Shown piece by piece: positions 1 through 7,666 of a DNA stretch of 19,214 nt; the first letter of the stretch is position 1; each line of letters starts with the position of its first letter. Under the pieces are notes generated by a model. It saw nothing but the letters and a program-made list of their open reading frames with translations, had not been told where the DNA came from and ran no database searches. The stretch lies in contig CAAECW010000068.1 of NCBI GenBank assembly GCA_900754445.1, forward strand, positions 1 through 19,214, given 5' to 3'. Source of the stretch: an uncultured Collinsella sp. (lineage in GTDB: Bacteria; Actinomycetota; Coriobacteriia; Coriobacteriales; Coriobacteriaceae). The translations under genes were made by a program, and so were the position numbers.

Positions 1-706
1 CGTAATCCATGAGGACAAAGTCGCCCTTCTCGATCACGCGGTCGCTCGGCACGGCATGCGGGTTGGCGGTGTTGGGACCGCTCGCTACGATGGAGCCGAA
101 GGCAAGGCTGTCAGCGCCGTTGGCGAACATAAAGTTCTCGAGCTCGTTGCGAACCTGTTTCTCGGTCATACCGGGCTTAATAAAGCCGAGCATGTGCTGG
201 AAGGCGGCGTCGGTGATCGACTGTGCGTGGCGCATGAGCTCGATCTCCTCGGCATCCTTGATGGCGCGCATCTTGCGAATATCGTCATGCATCAGCGGCA
301 ACATGCAGGCGACGGAACGGTCCTCCAGACCACGCTGAATACCCTGGTAGAAGTTGATCTGCATGTCGTCCTCGACAGCGCAGATGCGGCACTTGTTGGC
401 CGCGATCTTGCCGGCAACCCAGGCGGGGATGGTGCCCTCATCCATGTCGTAGACCCAGGGGCTGCCGGCGGGCGTGTTCTCCTCAAAGCTGTTGAGGTAG
501 CGCGAGTCGGTGTGGAACAGGCACTGGTCGGCCGTAATAAACGCAGCGTGCGGGAACTCGAAGGTGTAGTCGAAGACGCCCTTCACGCCCGTAAGCCAAC
601 GAAGGTTGGCCTCGTCGCGCACCACGATGGCGTCGTAGCCACGCTCGGCCATAAGGGCACGGACACGCTCGATACGACCGGCAGGACCGGCAGCAAACTC
701 AGACAT
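1..706 (-). CDS. M24 family Xaa-Pro peptidase (PepP/PepQ-like), 3' end cut by window
   Basis: Partial gene: 235 N-terminal codons are visible and the reading frame is still open at base 1. It encodes a cytosolic metallopeptidase of the creatinase/aminopeptidase P type, which removes N-terminal residues ahead of proline. Residues 1-130 form the creatinase-like N domain. The M24 pita-bread domain begins at about 145, with the GPNTANPHAVPSD segment (His217) followed by KGDFVLMDY, whose Asp234 is the expected first metal ligand. The remaining ligands lie beyond the window. The family is usually about 350-370 aa, so roughly one third is missing. The start at 706 is chosen for the AAGGAA Shine-Dalgarno 7-8 bases upstream and for MSEFAAGPAGRIERVRALM, which matches typical N-termini. 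It follows aroB by 132 bp, and this gap carries a possible promoter. Whether it is a dipeptidase or an aminopeptidase cannot be decided. Confidence 0.9.
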   Translation of the reverse strand, partial: MSEFAAGPAGRIERVRALMAERGYDAIVVRDEANLRWLTGVKGVFDYTFEFPHAAFITADQCLFHTDSRYLNSFEENTPAGSPWVYDMDEGTIPAWVAGKIAANKCRICAVEDDMQINFYQGIQRGLEDRSVACMLPLMHDDIRKMRAIKDAEEIELMRHAQSITDAAFQHMLGFIKPGMTEKQVRNELENFMFANGADSLAFGSIVASGPNTANPHAVPSDRVIEKGDFVLMDY

Positions 707-764
707 GCAGATTCCTTTCTTGTTGTCTCAAGATAGACGGGACGGGTCTCAACCGAACGACGGA

Positions 765-776
765 ATCGCATGCGAT
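765..776. repeat. 12-bp perfect palindrome upstream of the M24 peptidase
   Basis: ATCGCATGCGAT reads identically on both strands. It sits between the putative -10 hexamer (807-812) and the start codon (706), about 60 bp before the start. Its position would suit a dimeric repressor site, but no regulator is known and chance is possible. Confidence 0.4.
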
Positions 777-806
777 CCGCAACCGATTGAAAACCCGCCC
801 CTCAAC

Positions 807-832
807 ATGATACGAAAGACGATGGAAGTCAA
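807..832 (-). promoter_or_regulatory. Weak candidate promoter for the M24 peptidase gene
   Basis: On the minus strand, TTGACT (832-827, 5/6 to consensus) precedes TATCAT (812-807, 5/6 to consensus). The 14-base spacer is shorter than the preferred 16-18, so this is tentative. It lies in the 132-bp gap after aroB, where the operon spacing opens up and an internal promoter would be expected. Confidence 0.3.
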
Positions 833-838
833 TAAATC

Positions 839-1948
839 TTAGAGAAGTTCTTTACGAGAAGCCAAGTAGGCGTGAGCATGGCGCTCAAGAACCTCGTCCT
901 CAACGTTCGTTAGGCGAATTGCGCCGAGTGCCGCGGGCAGCGGCAACATGCTGCGGTTCGAGCGTGCAAACTGCTGCTTGCGGAACTCCTCGATATATGC
1001 GGCAGGCTCCAGATCGAAGGCAAGTTCCTCGATACCAAAGTCCTCCAGGCAGTCATCGACCTCAAAGACGTAATCGATATCAAAGTCGCAGGCATCATGT
1101 GCTAGGCGCGCCTCAAAGCGCATGCCCTCGGATAACAGCTGATAGGCAGGGACCTGCGAAGCGGCATCGCCCAAGCAGGCGCGCAGGGTACGCTCCCCCG
1201 TCTTGCCAAAATCGAGCGCATGGCGAGCGCTCGGGTTCGTGGCCATCAGTACGTCCTTGCGGGCAGTCTGAGACCATTGAACGGCATTGACGAGCGCGAC
1301 CTCCTCGCCCGCGAGAATCTCGGGGACGGTCTCAGTAAACTGATTCCAACGGGACTTACTGCTCGAAAGCATGGTGCCAACAAGTACCACATAGCTGAGC
1401 TTGAGGTCCTCGGGGTCCGCCTCGCGAACAAAGTCAAGGTCACACACGACCAAACCCGGTTCGGGACGAAACGCGATAGCGGGAAGCGCATTCGACGACG
1501 AGGCAATGAGCGGCTTCATGGTCGTCGCGACCGTGAGCATGGCGTCGAAGGTCGTCGGCAGCAGCGCGCACTCGGTTCGGCCACACCACTGGTTGGCGCA
1601 CCAGCTAACAACCGAGCAGGTTGCGGCATCGCCAACGGCGACAACCAGATCGTCGCAGGTAATGCCGTTGGCAGACAGGGCGCCAAAGATCGCATCAGCA
1701 TCGGCCAGCGTGGCACCAGCAGGCGAAACCTCAAGGGAGAACTGCGACACGGCAAAACCGGCGTCGACCAGCGCATGCTCGACGACCTCATCAAAACGTT
1801 CTGACGAGGCGGAGTTCCAAACCACCATCGCGCGCTTAGGCTTGCCCACAGCCGAGGCAAACATACGCGACAGCTCATCGAACGCGCCCAATCCGACACG
1901 GACATCGACGCTGCGGTTTTGGAAATTGATCAGTTGGCGGCGAATCAT
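839..1948 (-). CDS. aroB: 3-dehydroquinate synthase-like protein with degenerate active site
   Basis: The 369-aa product has the length and layout of dehydroquinate synthase, the NAD- and metal-dependent second shikimate-pathway enzyme. Recognisable landmarks are LVVAVGD, ALLPTTFDA, FRPEPGLVVCDLDFV and RHALDFGKTGERTL. The catalytic motifs are eroded. The GGGxxGD NAD loop is VGDAAT. The aspartate after PTT is lost, although a lysine remains. The GxAE metal Glu is replaced in LSYVVLVG. GHTxGHA has become GKTGERT, so both histidines are gone, and no HGEAV histidine precedes EGMRFEARLA. It may be a pseudoenzyme or a repurposed paralogue. The ATG at 1948 forms an ATGA overlap with the aroK stop and fits the family N-terminus; an in-frame start at 1981 lies inside aroK. 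The frame is intact, arguing against simple decay. The symbol denotes homology and position only. Confidence 0.8.
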   Translation of the reverse strand: MIRRQLINFQNRSVDVRVGLGAFDELSRMFASAVGKPKRAMVVWNSASSERFDEVVEHALVDAGFAVSQFSLEVSPAGATLADADAIFGALSANGITCDDLVVAVGDAATCSVVSWCANQWCGRTECALLPTTFDAMLTVATTMKPLIASSSNALPAIAFRPEPGLVVCDLDFVREADPEDLKLSYVVLVGTMLSSSKSRWNQFTETVPEILAGEEVALVNAVQWSQTARKDVLMATNPSARHALDFGKTGERTLRACLGDAASQVPAYQLLSEGMRFEARLAHDACDFDIDYVFEVDDCLEDFGIEELAFDLEPAAYIEEFRKQQFARSNRSMLPLPAALGAIRLTNVEDEVLERHAHAYLASRKELL

Positions 1949-2478
1949 AGCAGTCCACGCTCCAAAAGCATCTCGGCACAAAGGTAGGAAACGTCCTCGA
2001 AGGACTTGTTGCGAATATCAAGGGTAATATCGGCGGCTTGGCGATACAGCGGACGGCGATGCTCAAACAGGCGCGCAGCATGCTCGGGCGAACGGAAATC
2101 GGGGCGCGTGTCGGACCGACGAATCTGGCGAATCGAATCCTCAAAGTCGCCCTCGAGGTACACGCACGTACCCATTTCGTGCATCAGCTCAATATTCACC
2201 GGCGTCTCGACGATACCGCCCCCGCACGAAACCAACAGGCTGCGCTCGCTTTGGAGCGAACGGAGCGCCGAGGTCTCGAGCTCGCGAAAACGATCCTCAC
2301 CCTCGGTCTCAAAAATCTCGGTTACCGACTTGCCGCAACGGCGCACGACCAGGCGGTCGGTATCGATAAAACGCCGCTTGAACATAGTGCCGACGTTGCG
2401 CGCGAGCGTCGATTTGCCCGCGCCCAAAAAGCCGATAAAGAAGATATGGTCGCAGCCGTGTTTGGTGTGCTGGGACAT
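1945..2478 (-). CDS. aroK: Shikimate kinase
   Basis: This 177-aa cytosolic kinase phosphorylates shikimate at the 3-hydroxyl with ATP, the fifth step towards chorismate. The key residues are present: Walker A GFLGAGKST (16-24), the DTD shikimate/magnesium motif (39-41), Arg65 in RFRELE, the GGG substrate loop (86-88), a lid segment around TRPDF, and HRRPLY (140-145) with the shikimate-binding arginine. Length is typical. It starts 8 bases after the yqeG stop and overlaps aroB by ATGA, so translation of the three is probably coupled. It appears fully functional, in contrast to its aroB-like neighbour. Confidence 0.95.
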   Translation of the reverse strand: MSQHTKHGCDHIFFIGFLGAGKSTLARNVGTMFKRRFIDTDRLVVRRCGKSVTEIFETEGEDRFRELETSALRSLQSERSLLVSCGGGIVETPVNIELMHEMGTCVYLEGDFEDSIRQIRRSDTRPDFRSPEHAARLFEHRRPLYRQAADITLDIRNKSFEDVSYLCAEMLLERGLL

Positions 2479-2486
2479 GACGAGAC

Positions 2487-2984
2487 CTATTCCTCGCAGG
2501 GAAGGTCGCGCAGGGCCCGGCGCTCAAAGATACGGAAGATCTGCGTGTACCACAGGTCCTGGGTTGCCTGCGGCTTAACCAGGATAGTATCGACGCCGGC
2601 AAAATTGCCGCTCCACACGTCCGTGTAGAGCTGATCACCGATCAGCACCGCCTCGTCGGCCGTGGCGCCGAGGCGCTTAAGACCCGCCTTGAGGGCAAAC
2701 GGCGCCGGCTTCATGGCATGGCTGATGGCCTCGAGTCCCAGCTCGCGTGCTGATGCCATGACCTGGTCGCGATGCCAGTTGTTGGACACCATGCACAGCT
2801 TAAAGCCTTTGGCGCGGGCGGTATCGAGCCAAGCGGAAACCGCGGCGGGAACCTGCTCGGTGTCGCGCGGCACCAGGGTGTTATCGCGATCGAGAAGAAT
2901 GGCGCGTTTGCCGTCGGCCCACAGGGTATCAAGGTCGATGCGATCGACCGAGGCAACATATCGATTGGGGCTAAAAATCCTCAT
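2487..2984 (-). CDS. yqeG: YqeG family HAD IIIA-type phosphatase
   Basis: A 165-aa HAD-superfamily hydrolase. Motif I is LLDRDNTLV (Asp32, Asp34), motif II is MVSNN (Ser67), motif III lysine is Lys92 in MKPAPFA, and motif IV is IGDQLYTDV (Asp117, Asp122). Order, spacing and length match the YqeG family, whose physiological substrate is not firmly established. The ATG at 2984 is one base after the mltG stop (TAG-C-ATG); in-frame extensions upstream fall inside mltG in another frame and look like non-coding shadow. It sits between mltG and aroK in a run of closely spaced genes. Confidence 0.9.
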   Translation of the reverse strand: MRIFSPNRYVASVDRIDLDTLWADGKRAILLDRDNTLVPRDTEQVPAAVSAWLDTARAKGFKLCMVSNNWHRDQVMASARELGLEAISHAMKPAPFALKAGLKRLGATADEAVLIGDQLYTDVWSGNFAGVDTILVKPQATQDLWYTQIFRIFERRALRDLPCEE

Positions 2985-2985
2985 G

Positions 2986-4419
2986 CTAATTCCAAGACTG
3001 TTGATGCTCTTCGTAGGTTTGCGAGAAGTACTCCTCGTCCTGCGTAATGTAGAAATACAGGTCATCGGAGTCGGTCGGCTCAAGCGTGGCCTTGAGTGCC
3101 TCGAGCGACGGAGAGCAGATGGGCGTGGGCGGCAGGCCCTCATGCTTATAGGTGTTATACGGACTATCGCTCTGCAGGTCGTCGGCGGTAACCTCGCCAC
3201 CGGTGACATACATCATGGTCGCATCGCTGTTGAGATAGCGCAAACCGTCGAGCTTGCCGGCAAGGCGGTTGTAGAAGACCGAGGCCACGTGTGCACGTTG
3301 ATCGGCGTTGAGGCCCTCGCGCTCAACGATAGAGGCCAAGTTGACGATGTCGTAGTCGGACATCTCCACACCGTAGCGCTCCTTGATCTTGGCTTCGCAG
3401 CTCGCAAAGTCAAGCGACTTGTACTCGGTCTTAAACTGATCGAGCATAGCGCGAACCACGTCATCGGCCGTCGGCGAATCACCCAACGAATAAGTCTTTG
3501 GGAACAAGAAGCCCTCGAGCGAATCGTTGGCGGCGCCCTTAAGGAAGCTATATTCGTCCACGTAGTTGGAGGCCTTGGCCTGGTTGAGGAAGTCTTCCTT
3601 AGAGATGCTGTCGTAGGCCTGGGCCACACGGTCGGCGACTTGATCGACCGTCAGGCCCTCAGGGATAGTCAGCGCACTGGAGCCCGCGTTGGGGCCTTCC
3701 ATGAGCTGCTGAACAACCTTGGTCGCATCCATGAGTGTGGTGAACGAATAAGTACCAGGCTTGAGCGACATATCGGCGTTGAGCTTTTTCACCGCCGCAT
3801 AATAATCCTTGGGATTTTCGACGATATGGTTCTCGGAGAGAATCGAGGCGATAGTATCGCCCGAGGCACCGTCGGGAATCGTGATAGTAACTTGCTGGCC
3901 AGCAGCGACTTTCGCATCCTCACCGCCAAAGAAGCCCTTGACGGCTGGCACGACAAAGAAAACGATCGCGACAAGCGCAAGCACCGCCACCACAACGCCG
4001 ATGATCACGGGAACCGGAGAACCCTTCTTTTGAGCACCGCGACGAGAATGCGTGTTGTAACTCGAGCGGGTCGCCGGAGCAACGCCATGCGAACCGCGAG
4101 CGTGATGCGAATGCGATTGGGGGGGCTGAGTTCGCTGGGTAGGTGCCTGCTGCTTAAAGCGGGTACCGCCTGCAGGCTGGGCCGTACGAGCAGTGGGCTG
4201 CTGAGCCGCGTGAGAAGCCGAATGCTGAACCGAACGAGCAGAAGGCTGCTGACCCGTCCGTTGAACAGGTTGGGCCGAATGAGAGAAGGACTGCACCGGG
4301 CGCGCGGCAGGCTGAGCTGCGCGCTGCGTCGGCTGTGCCGGACGCTGGCCAGGCTGGGCAGGGCGCGACGCCGGCTGCTGTGTACGATTCGGCTGGCGCG
4401 GATCGGAAGCACTAGGCAT
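2986..4419 (-). CDS. mltG: MltG-type endolytic murein transglycosylase with long disordered N-terminus
   Basis: A 477-aa protein expected to cleave nascent glycan strands at the outer face of the membrane. Residues 1-135 are a cytoplasmic low-complexity stretch rich in Gln, Pro, Ala, Arg and Ser. One transmembrane helix follows (about 136-158, PVPVIIGVVVAVLALVAIVF). Outside is a small LysM-like region (about 175-245) and then the YceG catalytic domain: TIPEGLTVDQVADRV (251-265), EGFLFPKTYSLG, LASIVEREG (361-369, likely catalytic Glu366), VFYNRL and the GLPPTPICSPS signature (428-438). The start at 4419 has an AGGAGG Shine-Dalgarno inside the end of ruvX and overlaps the ruvX stop by 8 bases. 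Family assignment is secure. The N-terminal extension is much longer than in the E. coli protein, though actinobacterial members often have one. Confidence 0.93.
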   Translation of the reverse strand: MPSASDPRQPNRTQQPASRPAQPGQRPAQPTQRAAQPAARPVQSFSHSAQPVQRTGQQPSARSVQHSASHAAQQPTARTAQPAGGTRFKQQAPTQRTQPPQSHSHHARGSHGVAPATRSSYNTHSRRGAQKKGSPVPVIIGVVVAVLALVAIVFFVVPAVKGFFGGEDAKVAAGQQVTITIPDGASGDTIASILSENHIVENPKDYYAAVKKLNADMSLKPGTYSFTTLMDATKVVQQLMEGPNAGSSALTIPEGLTVDQVADRVAQAYDSISKEDFLNQAKASNYVDEYSFLKGAANDSLEGFLFPKTYSLGDSPTADDVVRAMLDQFKTEYKSLDFASCEAKIKERYGVEMSDYDIVNLASIVEREGLNADQRAHVASVFYNRLAGKLDGLRYLNSDATMMYVTGGEVTADDLQSDSPYNTYKHEGLPPTPICSPSLEALKATLEPTDSDDLYFYITQDEEYFSQTYEEHQQSWN

Positions 4420-4840
4420 GCGAAACCTCCTCGTTTTTACGATCGAGCCACGTCTGCAAAAACAGGCTGGCGGCAATCATGTCGATCTTGCCCCTCATCT
4501 GCTTTTCGTTGAGTCCCTGCTCACGCAGGATACGCTTGGCCTCTTGCGAGGACAGACGCTCGTCCTCAAACTCCAACGGAAGATCGAGCTCGTCGGCAAT
4601 CTTTTGCGCCACAGCGGCAACGCGCTCGGCCTGAGGGCCGGGCTCACCGGCCATGGTCAGGGGACGTCCGCTTACCAGGATGTCGGGCTCATAGTCCTCA
4701 ACCAGGTAGCGAAACGTCTTTGCCATACCGGTGACCTCGGCAGTCGGAAGCACCTTGACAGGCATCGCCATCTTGCCATCACGGCTCGAGACGGCGATGC
4801 CAATCCTGGTCTCCCCTATGTCCAGCGCGAGCGCAACCAC
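4412..4840 (-). CDS. ruvX: RuvX/YqgF Holliday-junction resolvase-like protein
   Basis: A 142-aa RNase H-fold protein of the YqgF family, implicated in Holliday-junction resolution and pre-16S rRNA 5'-end processing. Visible motifs are LDIGETRIGIAVS (6-18) with the catalytic Asp7, LVSGRPLTMAGEPGPQA, FEDERLSS with Asp/Glu active-site positions, and KIDMIAASLFLQTWLD near the C-terminus. Length is typical (about 140). The start is GTG at 4840, 17 bases after alaS; MVALALDIG is the standard N-terminus. alaS-ruvX-mltG adjacency is a widespread bacterial arrangement. Confidence 0.94.
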   Translation of the reverse strand: MVALALDIGETRIGIAVSSRDGKMAMPVKVLPTAEVTGMAKTFRYLVEDYEPDILVSGRPLTMAGEPGPQAERVAAVAQKIADELDLPLEFEDERLSSQEAKRILREQGLNEKQMRGKIDMIAASLFLQTWLDRKNEEVSHA

Positions 4841-4857
4841 AGCGACTTCTTAGATTC

Positions 4858-7515
4858 TTAGGCGCCGAGCGCGGTCTTAGCGGCCGCGAGGGCTTCGGCG
4901 ATGCCGGCAGCATTCTTGCCACCGGCCTGGGCCATGTTGGGACGACCGCCACCGCGACCGTCGACCAGACCCGCGATCTGCTTGATCACGTTACCGGCGT
5001 GGAAACCGGCCTTGACGGCGTCATCGGAGCCGGCAGCGAGCAGGGCCGGAGTGCCCTTCTCAGTCACGCTGGCAACAACGCAGGCGACAGGGCCGGCGAC
5101 CTTCTGGTGCACGGTATCCCAAACGTTGCGCAGGTCAGCGGCCTCGAGACCCTGAAGCTCAGCAACAACGAGCTTGTAGCCATTCAGCTCGACGGCGCCC
5201 TCGATGGCGCTGGAGATGGCGTCGGAGGAGCCACCGGTCAGAGCCTTCTTGAGCTTATTGGACGTCTCGCGCAGCTCGGCCTGCAGGTTCTCCACGCGGG
5301 CGGGAACCTCGTCGACGCGGCACTTGAGCGCAGCGGCGGCGGCGTCAACGAGCGCCAGGCGGTCGGCCATGTAGTCGAGGGCACCCTTAGAGGTAACGGC
5401 CTCGATACGGCGGACATTGGAGCCCGTGGAGGACTCGGAAATGATCTTGAACAGGCCAATCTCGGCGGTATTGGCGGCATGGGTGCCACCACAGAGCTCG
5501 CGGGAGAACGGCTGGTCCTCGGCGCCCACGGAGACGACGCGGACGACATCGCCGTACTTCTCTCCAAACAGAGCGACAGCGCCGGCAGCCTTAGCCTCGT
5601 CGATGCCCATGACACGGGTCACGACCGGCTTGGAAGCGAAGATCTGCTGGTTGACCAGGTCCTCGACAGCCTTGAGCTGCTCGAAGGACAGAGCCTCGAA
5701 GTGCGTAAAGTCAAAGCGCAGGTGCTCGGGCGTCACCAGCGAGCCGGCCTGGGAGACGTGCTCGCCCAGGACCTGCTTAAGGGCAGCGTCGAGCAGGTGC
5801 GTGGCGGTGTGGTTGCGGCGCAGGAAGCCACGGCGCTCAGCGTCGAGCGCGGCGGTAACATCGGCACCGACAGTCAGCGTACCATCGGCAACGTGCGCGA
5901 CGTGGGCATACAGGCCGTTGTGGTTCTTGGTATCGGAAACGGTAAGAACAACGCCCTCGGCGGAAAGCTTTCCGGCATCGCCCTGCTGGCCACCCATCTC
6001 GGCGTAGAACGGGGTGCGGTCGAGCACGACCTCGACGTCCTCGCCGGCGGCAGCGGACTCGACGGACTCGCCGTTGCGAACGATGGCGACTACCTTGGCG
6101 CCCTCGATGACGTCGTTGTCATAGCCATCGAAATCGGTCGCAGCGACCTTGTCGGAAAGCTCGACCCACACATCGTTGAAGCTGCCCCAGGCGTCGCCTT
6201 TGGCATTGGCGCGGGCGCGGGCCTTCTGGTCCTCCATGCAGGCAGTGAAGCCGTCCATATCGACATCGTGGCCAGCGGTGCCGGCGATCTCGACGGTCAG
6301 GTCGATGGGGAAACCAAAGGTGTCGTGCAGCTTAAAGGCAACATCGCCCGGAAGCGCAGCACCCTCGGCAAGCGCTGCCAGGGCCTCATCCAGGTAGACG
6401 CGACCGTTGTCGAGCGTCGTGGAGAAGCGCTCCTCCTCGGAGGCGACGATACCCTTGACGAGCGCGACGTTCTTGAGCAGCTCAGGATAGGCCTCGCCCA
6501 TCTGAGCGTTGACCTCGTCGATGAACTTGGTCAGGAAGGCGCCCTCGATGCCCAGCAGGCGACCGTGGAACACGGCGCGGCGGAGCAGGCGGCGAAGGAC
6601 GTACTCGCGACCCTCGTTACCGGGCAGGATGCCGTCAGAGATCATGAAGTCGACGGCACGGGAGTGGTCGGCGATGATGCGAAGAGAACGGCTGGCGCCG
6701 GAGTAATCGTCGGCGTCATAGGTCTTGCCGCTGATCTCCTCGCCCAGCTTGATGAGGTGCTGCATCAGATCGCCGTCGTAATTGGCGGTCTTGTGCTGCA
6801 TGATGGCAGCCATGCGCTCCAGGCCCATGCCCGTATCGAGGTTGCGGTGCGGCAGCTCCGGCATGGAGCCGTCCTCCTGACGGTCGTACTGGGTAAACAC
6901 GAGGTTCCAGAACTCAAGGAAGCGGTCGCAGTCGCAGCCGGGCTTGCAGTCGGGGCTGCCGCAGCCGACCTCCTCGCCCATGTCAAAATAGATCTCGGAG
7001 CACGGACCGCAGGGACCGGTGGGGCCAGCGGCCCAGAAGTTGTCGTCCTCACCCAGGCGGGAGATGTGGTCCTCGGCAACGCCCAGAGAACGCCACACGT
7101 CGTGGGTCTCGTCGTCCTCGGTAAAGACGGTAAAGTACAGGCGGTCGAGCGGCAGCTTGAACTCCTTGGTGATGAGCTCAAAGGCCCAGGCGCAAGCCTG
7201 CTCCTTGGAGACGCCGCCGAAAGAGAAGTCGCCGAGCATCTCGAAGAAGGACAGGTGACGGCCGTCCTCGCCGATGCAATCGATGTCGTTGGTGCGAACG
7301 CACTTCTGGCAAGAGATCGCGCCGATCTCCTTCATGGTCTTTTTGCCCTGGTAGTACTCCTTAAACTGGTTCATGCCGGCGTTGGCAAGCAGCAGCGAGG
7401 GATCATCGGGGACGAGGGACGAAGAAGGATAGAGCTTAAGACCGCGCTCCTCAAAGAAGTTGAGGAACTTGGAGCGGATCTCGGCCGTAGTCATTGACGG
7501 GTAGTCAGCACTCAT
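4858..7515 (-). CDS. alaS: Alanine--tRNA ligase
   Basis: An 885-aa class II synthetase that charges tRNA-Ala and hydrolyses mischarged Ser- or Gly-tRNA-Ala. The order is canonical. The catalytic core (about 8-270) includes FFEMLGDFSFGG (90-101) and GPTGPCGPCSEIYFDMG, followed by a Cys-rich insert (185-197) common in bacterial AlaRS. Next are the tRNA-recognition domain (RREYVLRRLLRRA region), the editing domain with HTATH (569-573) and CGGTH (675-679) supplying zinc ligands, and the C-terminal DHHA1 domain with GRGGGRPNMAQAGG (853-866). The ATG at 7515 has GAGGAG upstream. An in-frame TTG, ATG or other codon further upstream would run through the promoter and terminator region, so it is rejected. 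It heads the alaS-ruvX-mltG-yqeG-aroK-aroB run. No T-box leader is visible in the 151-bp leader. Confidence 0.97.
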   Translation of the reverse strand: MSADYPSMTTAEIRSKFLNFFEERGLKLYPSSSLVPDDPSLLLANAGMNQFKEYYQGKKTMKEIGAISCQKCVRTNDIDCIGEDGRHLSFFEMLGDFSFGGVSKEQACAWAFELITKEFKLPLDRLYFTVFTEDDETHDVWRSLGVAEDHISRLGEDDNFWAAGPTGPCGPCSEIYFDMGEEVGCGSPDCKPGCDCDRFLEFWNLVFTQYDRQEDGSMPELPHRNLDTGMGLERMAAIMQHKTANYDGDLMQHLIKLGEEISGKTYDADDYSGASRSLRIIADHSRAVDFMISDGILPGNEGREYVLRRLLRRAVFHGRLLGIEGAFLTKFIDEVNAQMGEAYPELLKNVALVKGIVASEEERFSTTLDNGRVYLDEALAALAEGAALPGDVAFKLHDTFGFPIDLTVEIAGTAGHDVDMDGFTACMEDQKARARANAKGDAWGSFNDVWVELSDKVAATDFDGYDNDVIEGAKVVAIVRNGESVESAAAGEDVEVVLDRTPFYAEMGGQQGDAGKLSAEGVVLTVSDTKNHNGLYAHVAHVADGTLTVGADVTAALDAERRGFLRRNHTATHLLDAALKQVLGEHVSQAGSLVTPEHLRFDFTHFEALSFEQLKAVEDLVNQQIFASKPVVTRVMGIDEAKAAGAVALFGEKYGDVVRVVSVGAEDQPFSRELCGGTHAANTAEIGLFKIISESSTGSNVRRIEAVTSKGALDYMADRLALVDAAAAALKCRVDEVPARVENLQAELRETSNKLKKALTGGSSDAISSAIEGAVELNGYKLVVAELQGLEAADLRNVWDTVHQKVAGPVACVVASVTEKGTPALLAAGSDDAVKAGFHAGNVIKQIAGLVDGRGGGRPNMAQAGGKNAAGIAEALAAAKTALGA

Positions 7516-7561
7516 AGAGGGAATCTCCTCGGTTTCACATCGAAACAGTTCAAACGTAACG

Positions 7562-7590
7562 ATATTACCATCCCACCGCGCCTGTGCAAA
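7562..7590 (-). promoter_or_regulatory. Candidate alaS promoter
   Basis: On the minus strand, TTTGCA (7590-7585, 4/6) is followed by a 17-base spacer and TAATAT (7567-7562, 4/6), preceded by TG in the extended -10 position (TGGTAATAT). The start codon lies about 46 bases downstream of the -10. The -35 overlaps the U-tract of the preceding terminator. Confidence 0.5.
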
Positions 7591-7617
7591 AAAGAGGGTC
7601 GCCAAACAGCGACCCTC
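7588..7617 (-). terminator. Intrinsic terminator of the sigma/AI-2E operon
   Basis: The inverted repeat GAGGGTCGC (7594-7602) / GCGACCCTC (7609-7617) has a 6-base loop and a perfect 9-bp stem. On the minus strand it is followed at once by six Ts (7593-7588). It lies about 50 bases after the AI-2E gene stop. Confidence 0.92.
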
Positions 7618-7666
7618 CAGCGAAATTGCATGTTAGCACGTATGAATGTTAACCCGAATTACCCCG

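Noticed and set aside
56..736. 226-codon plus-strand frame at the left edge
   Set aside because: The minus strand here encodes an M24 peptidase with HAVPSD and LMDY motifs; the plus frame is its shadow.
2662..4512. 616-codon open frame on the plus strand across yqeG and mltG
   Set aside because: It spans two well-supported minus-strand genes, has no domain, and ends in an Arg/Leu-rich shadow of the Gln/Pro/Ala-rich mltG arm.
4999..7497. 832-codon open frame on the plus strand opposite alaS
   Set aside because: alaS on the other strand has complete family motifs from end to end. The plus-strand frame is a by-product of GC-rich codon use, with Gly/Val/Leu/Asp-rich composition and no recognisable domain.
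7516..7666. Possible T-box or riboswitch leader for alaS
   Set aside because: The gap holds only the upstream terminator, a promoter candidate and a short leader of under 50 bases; there is no room for a T-box.
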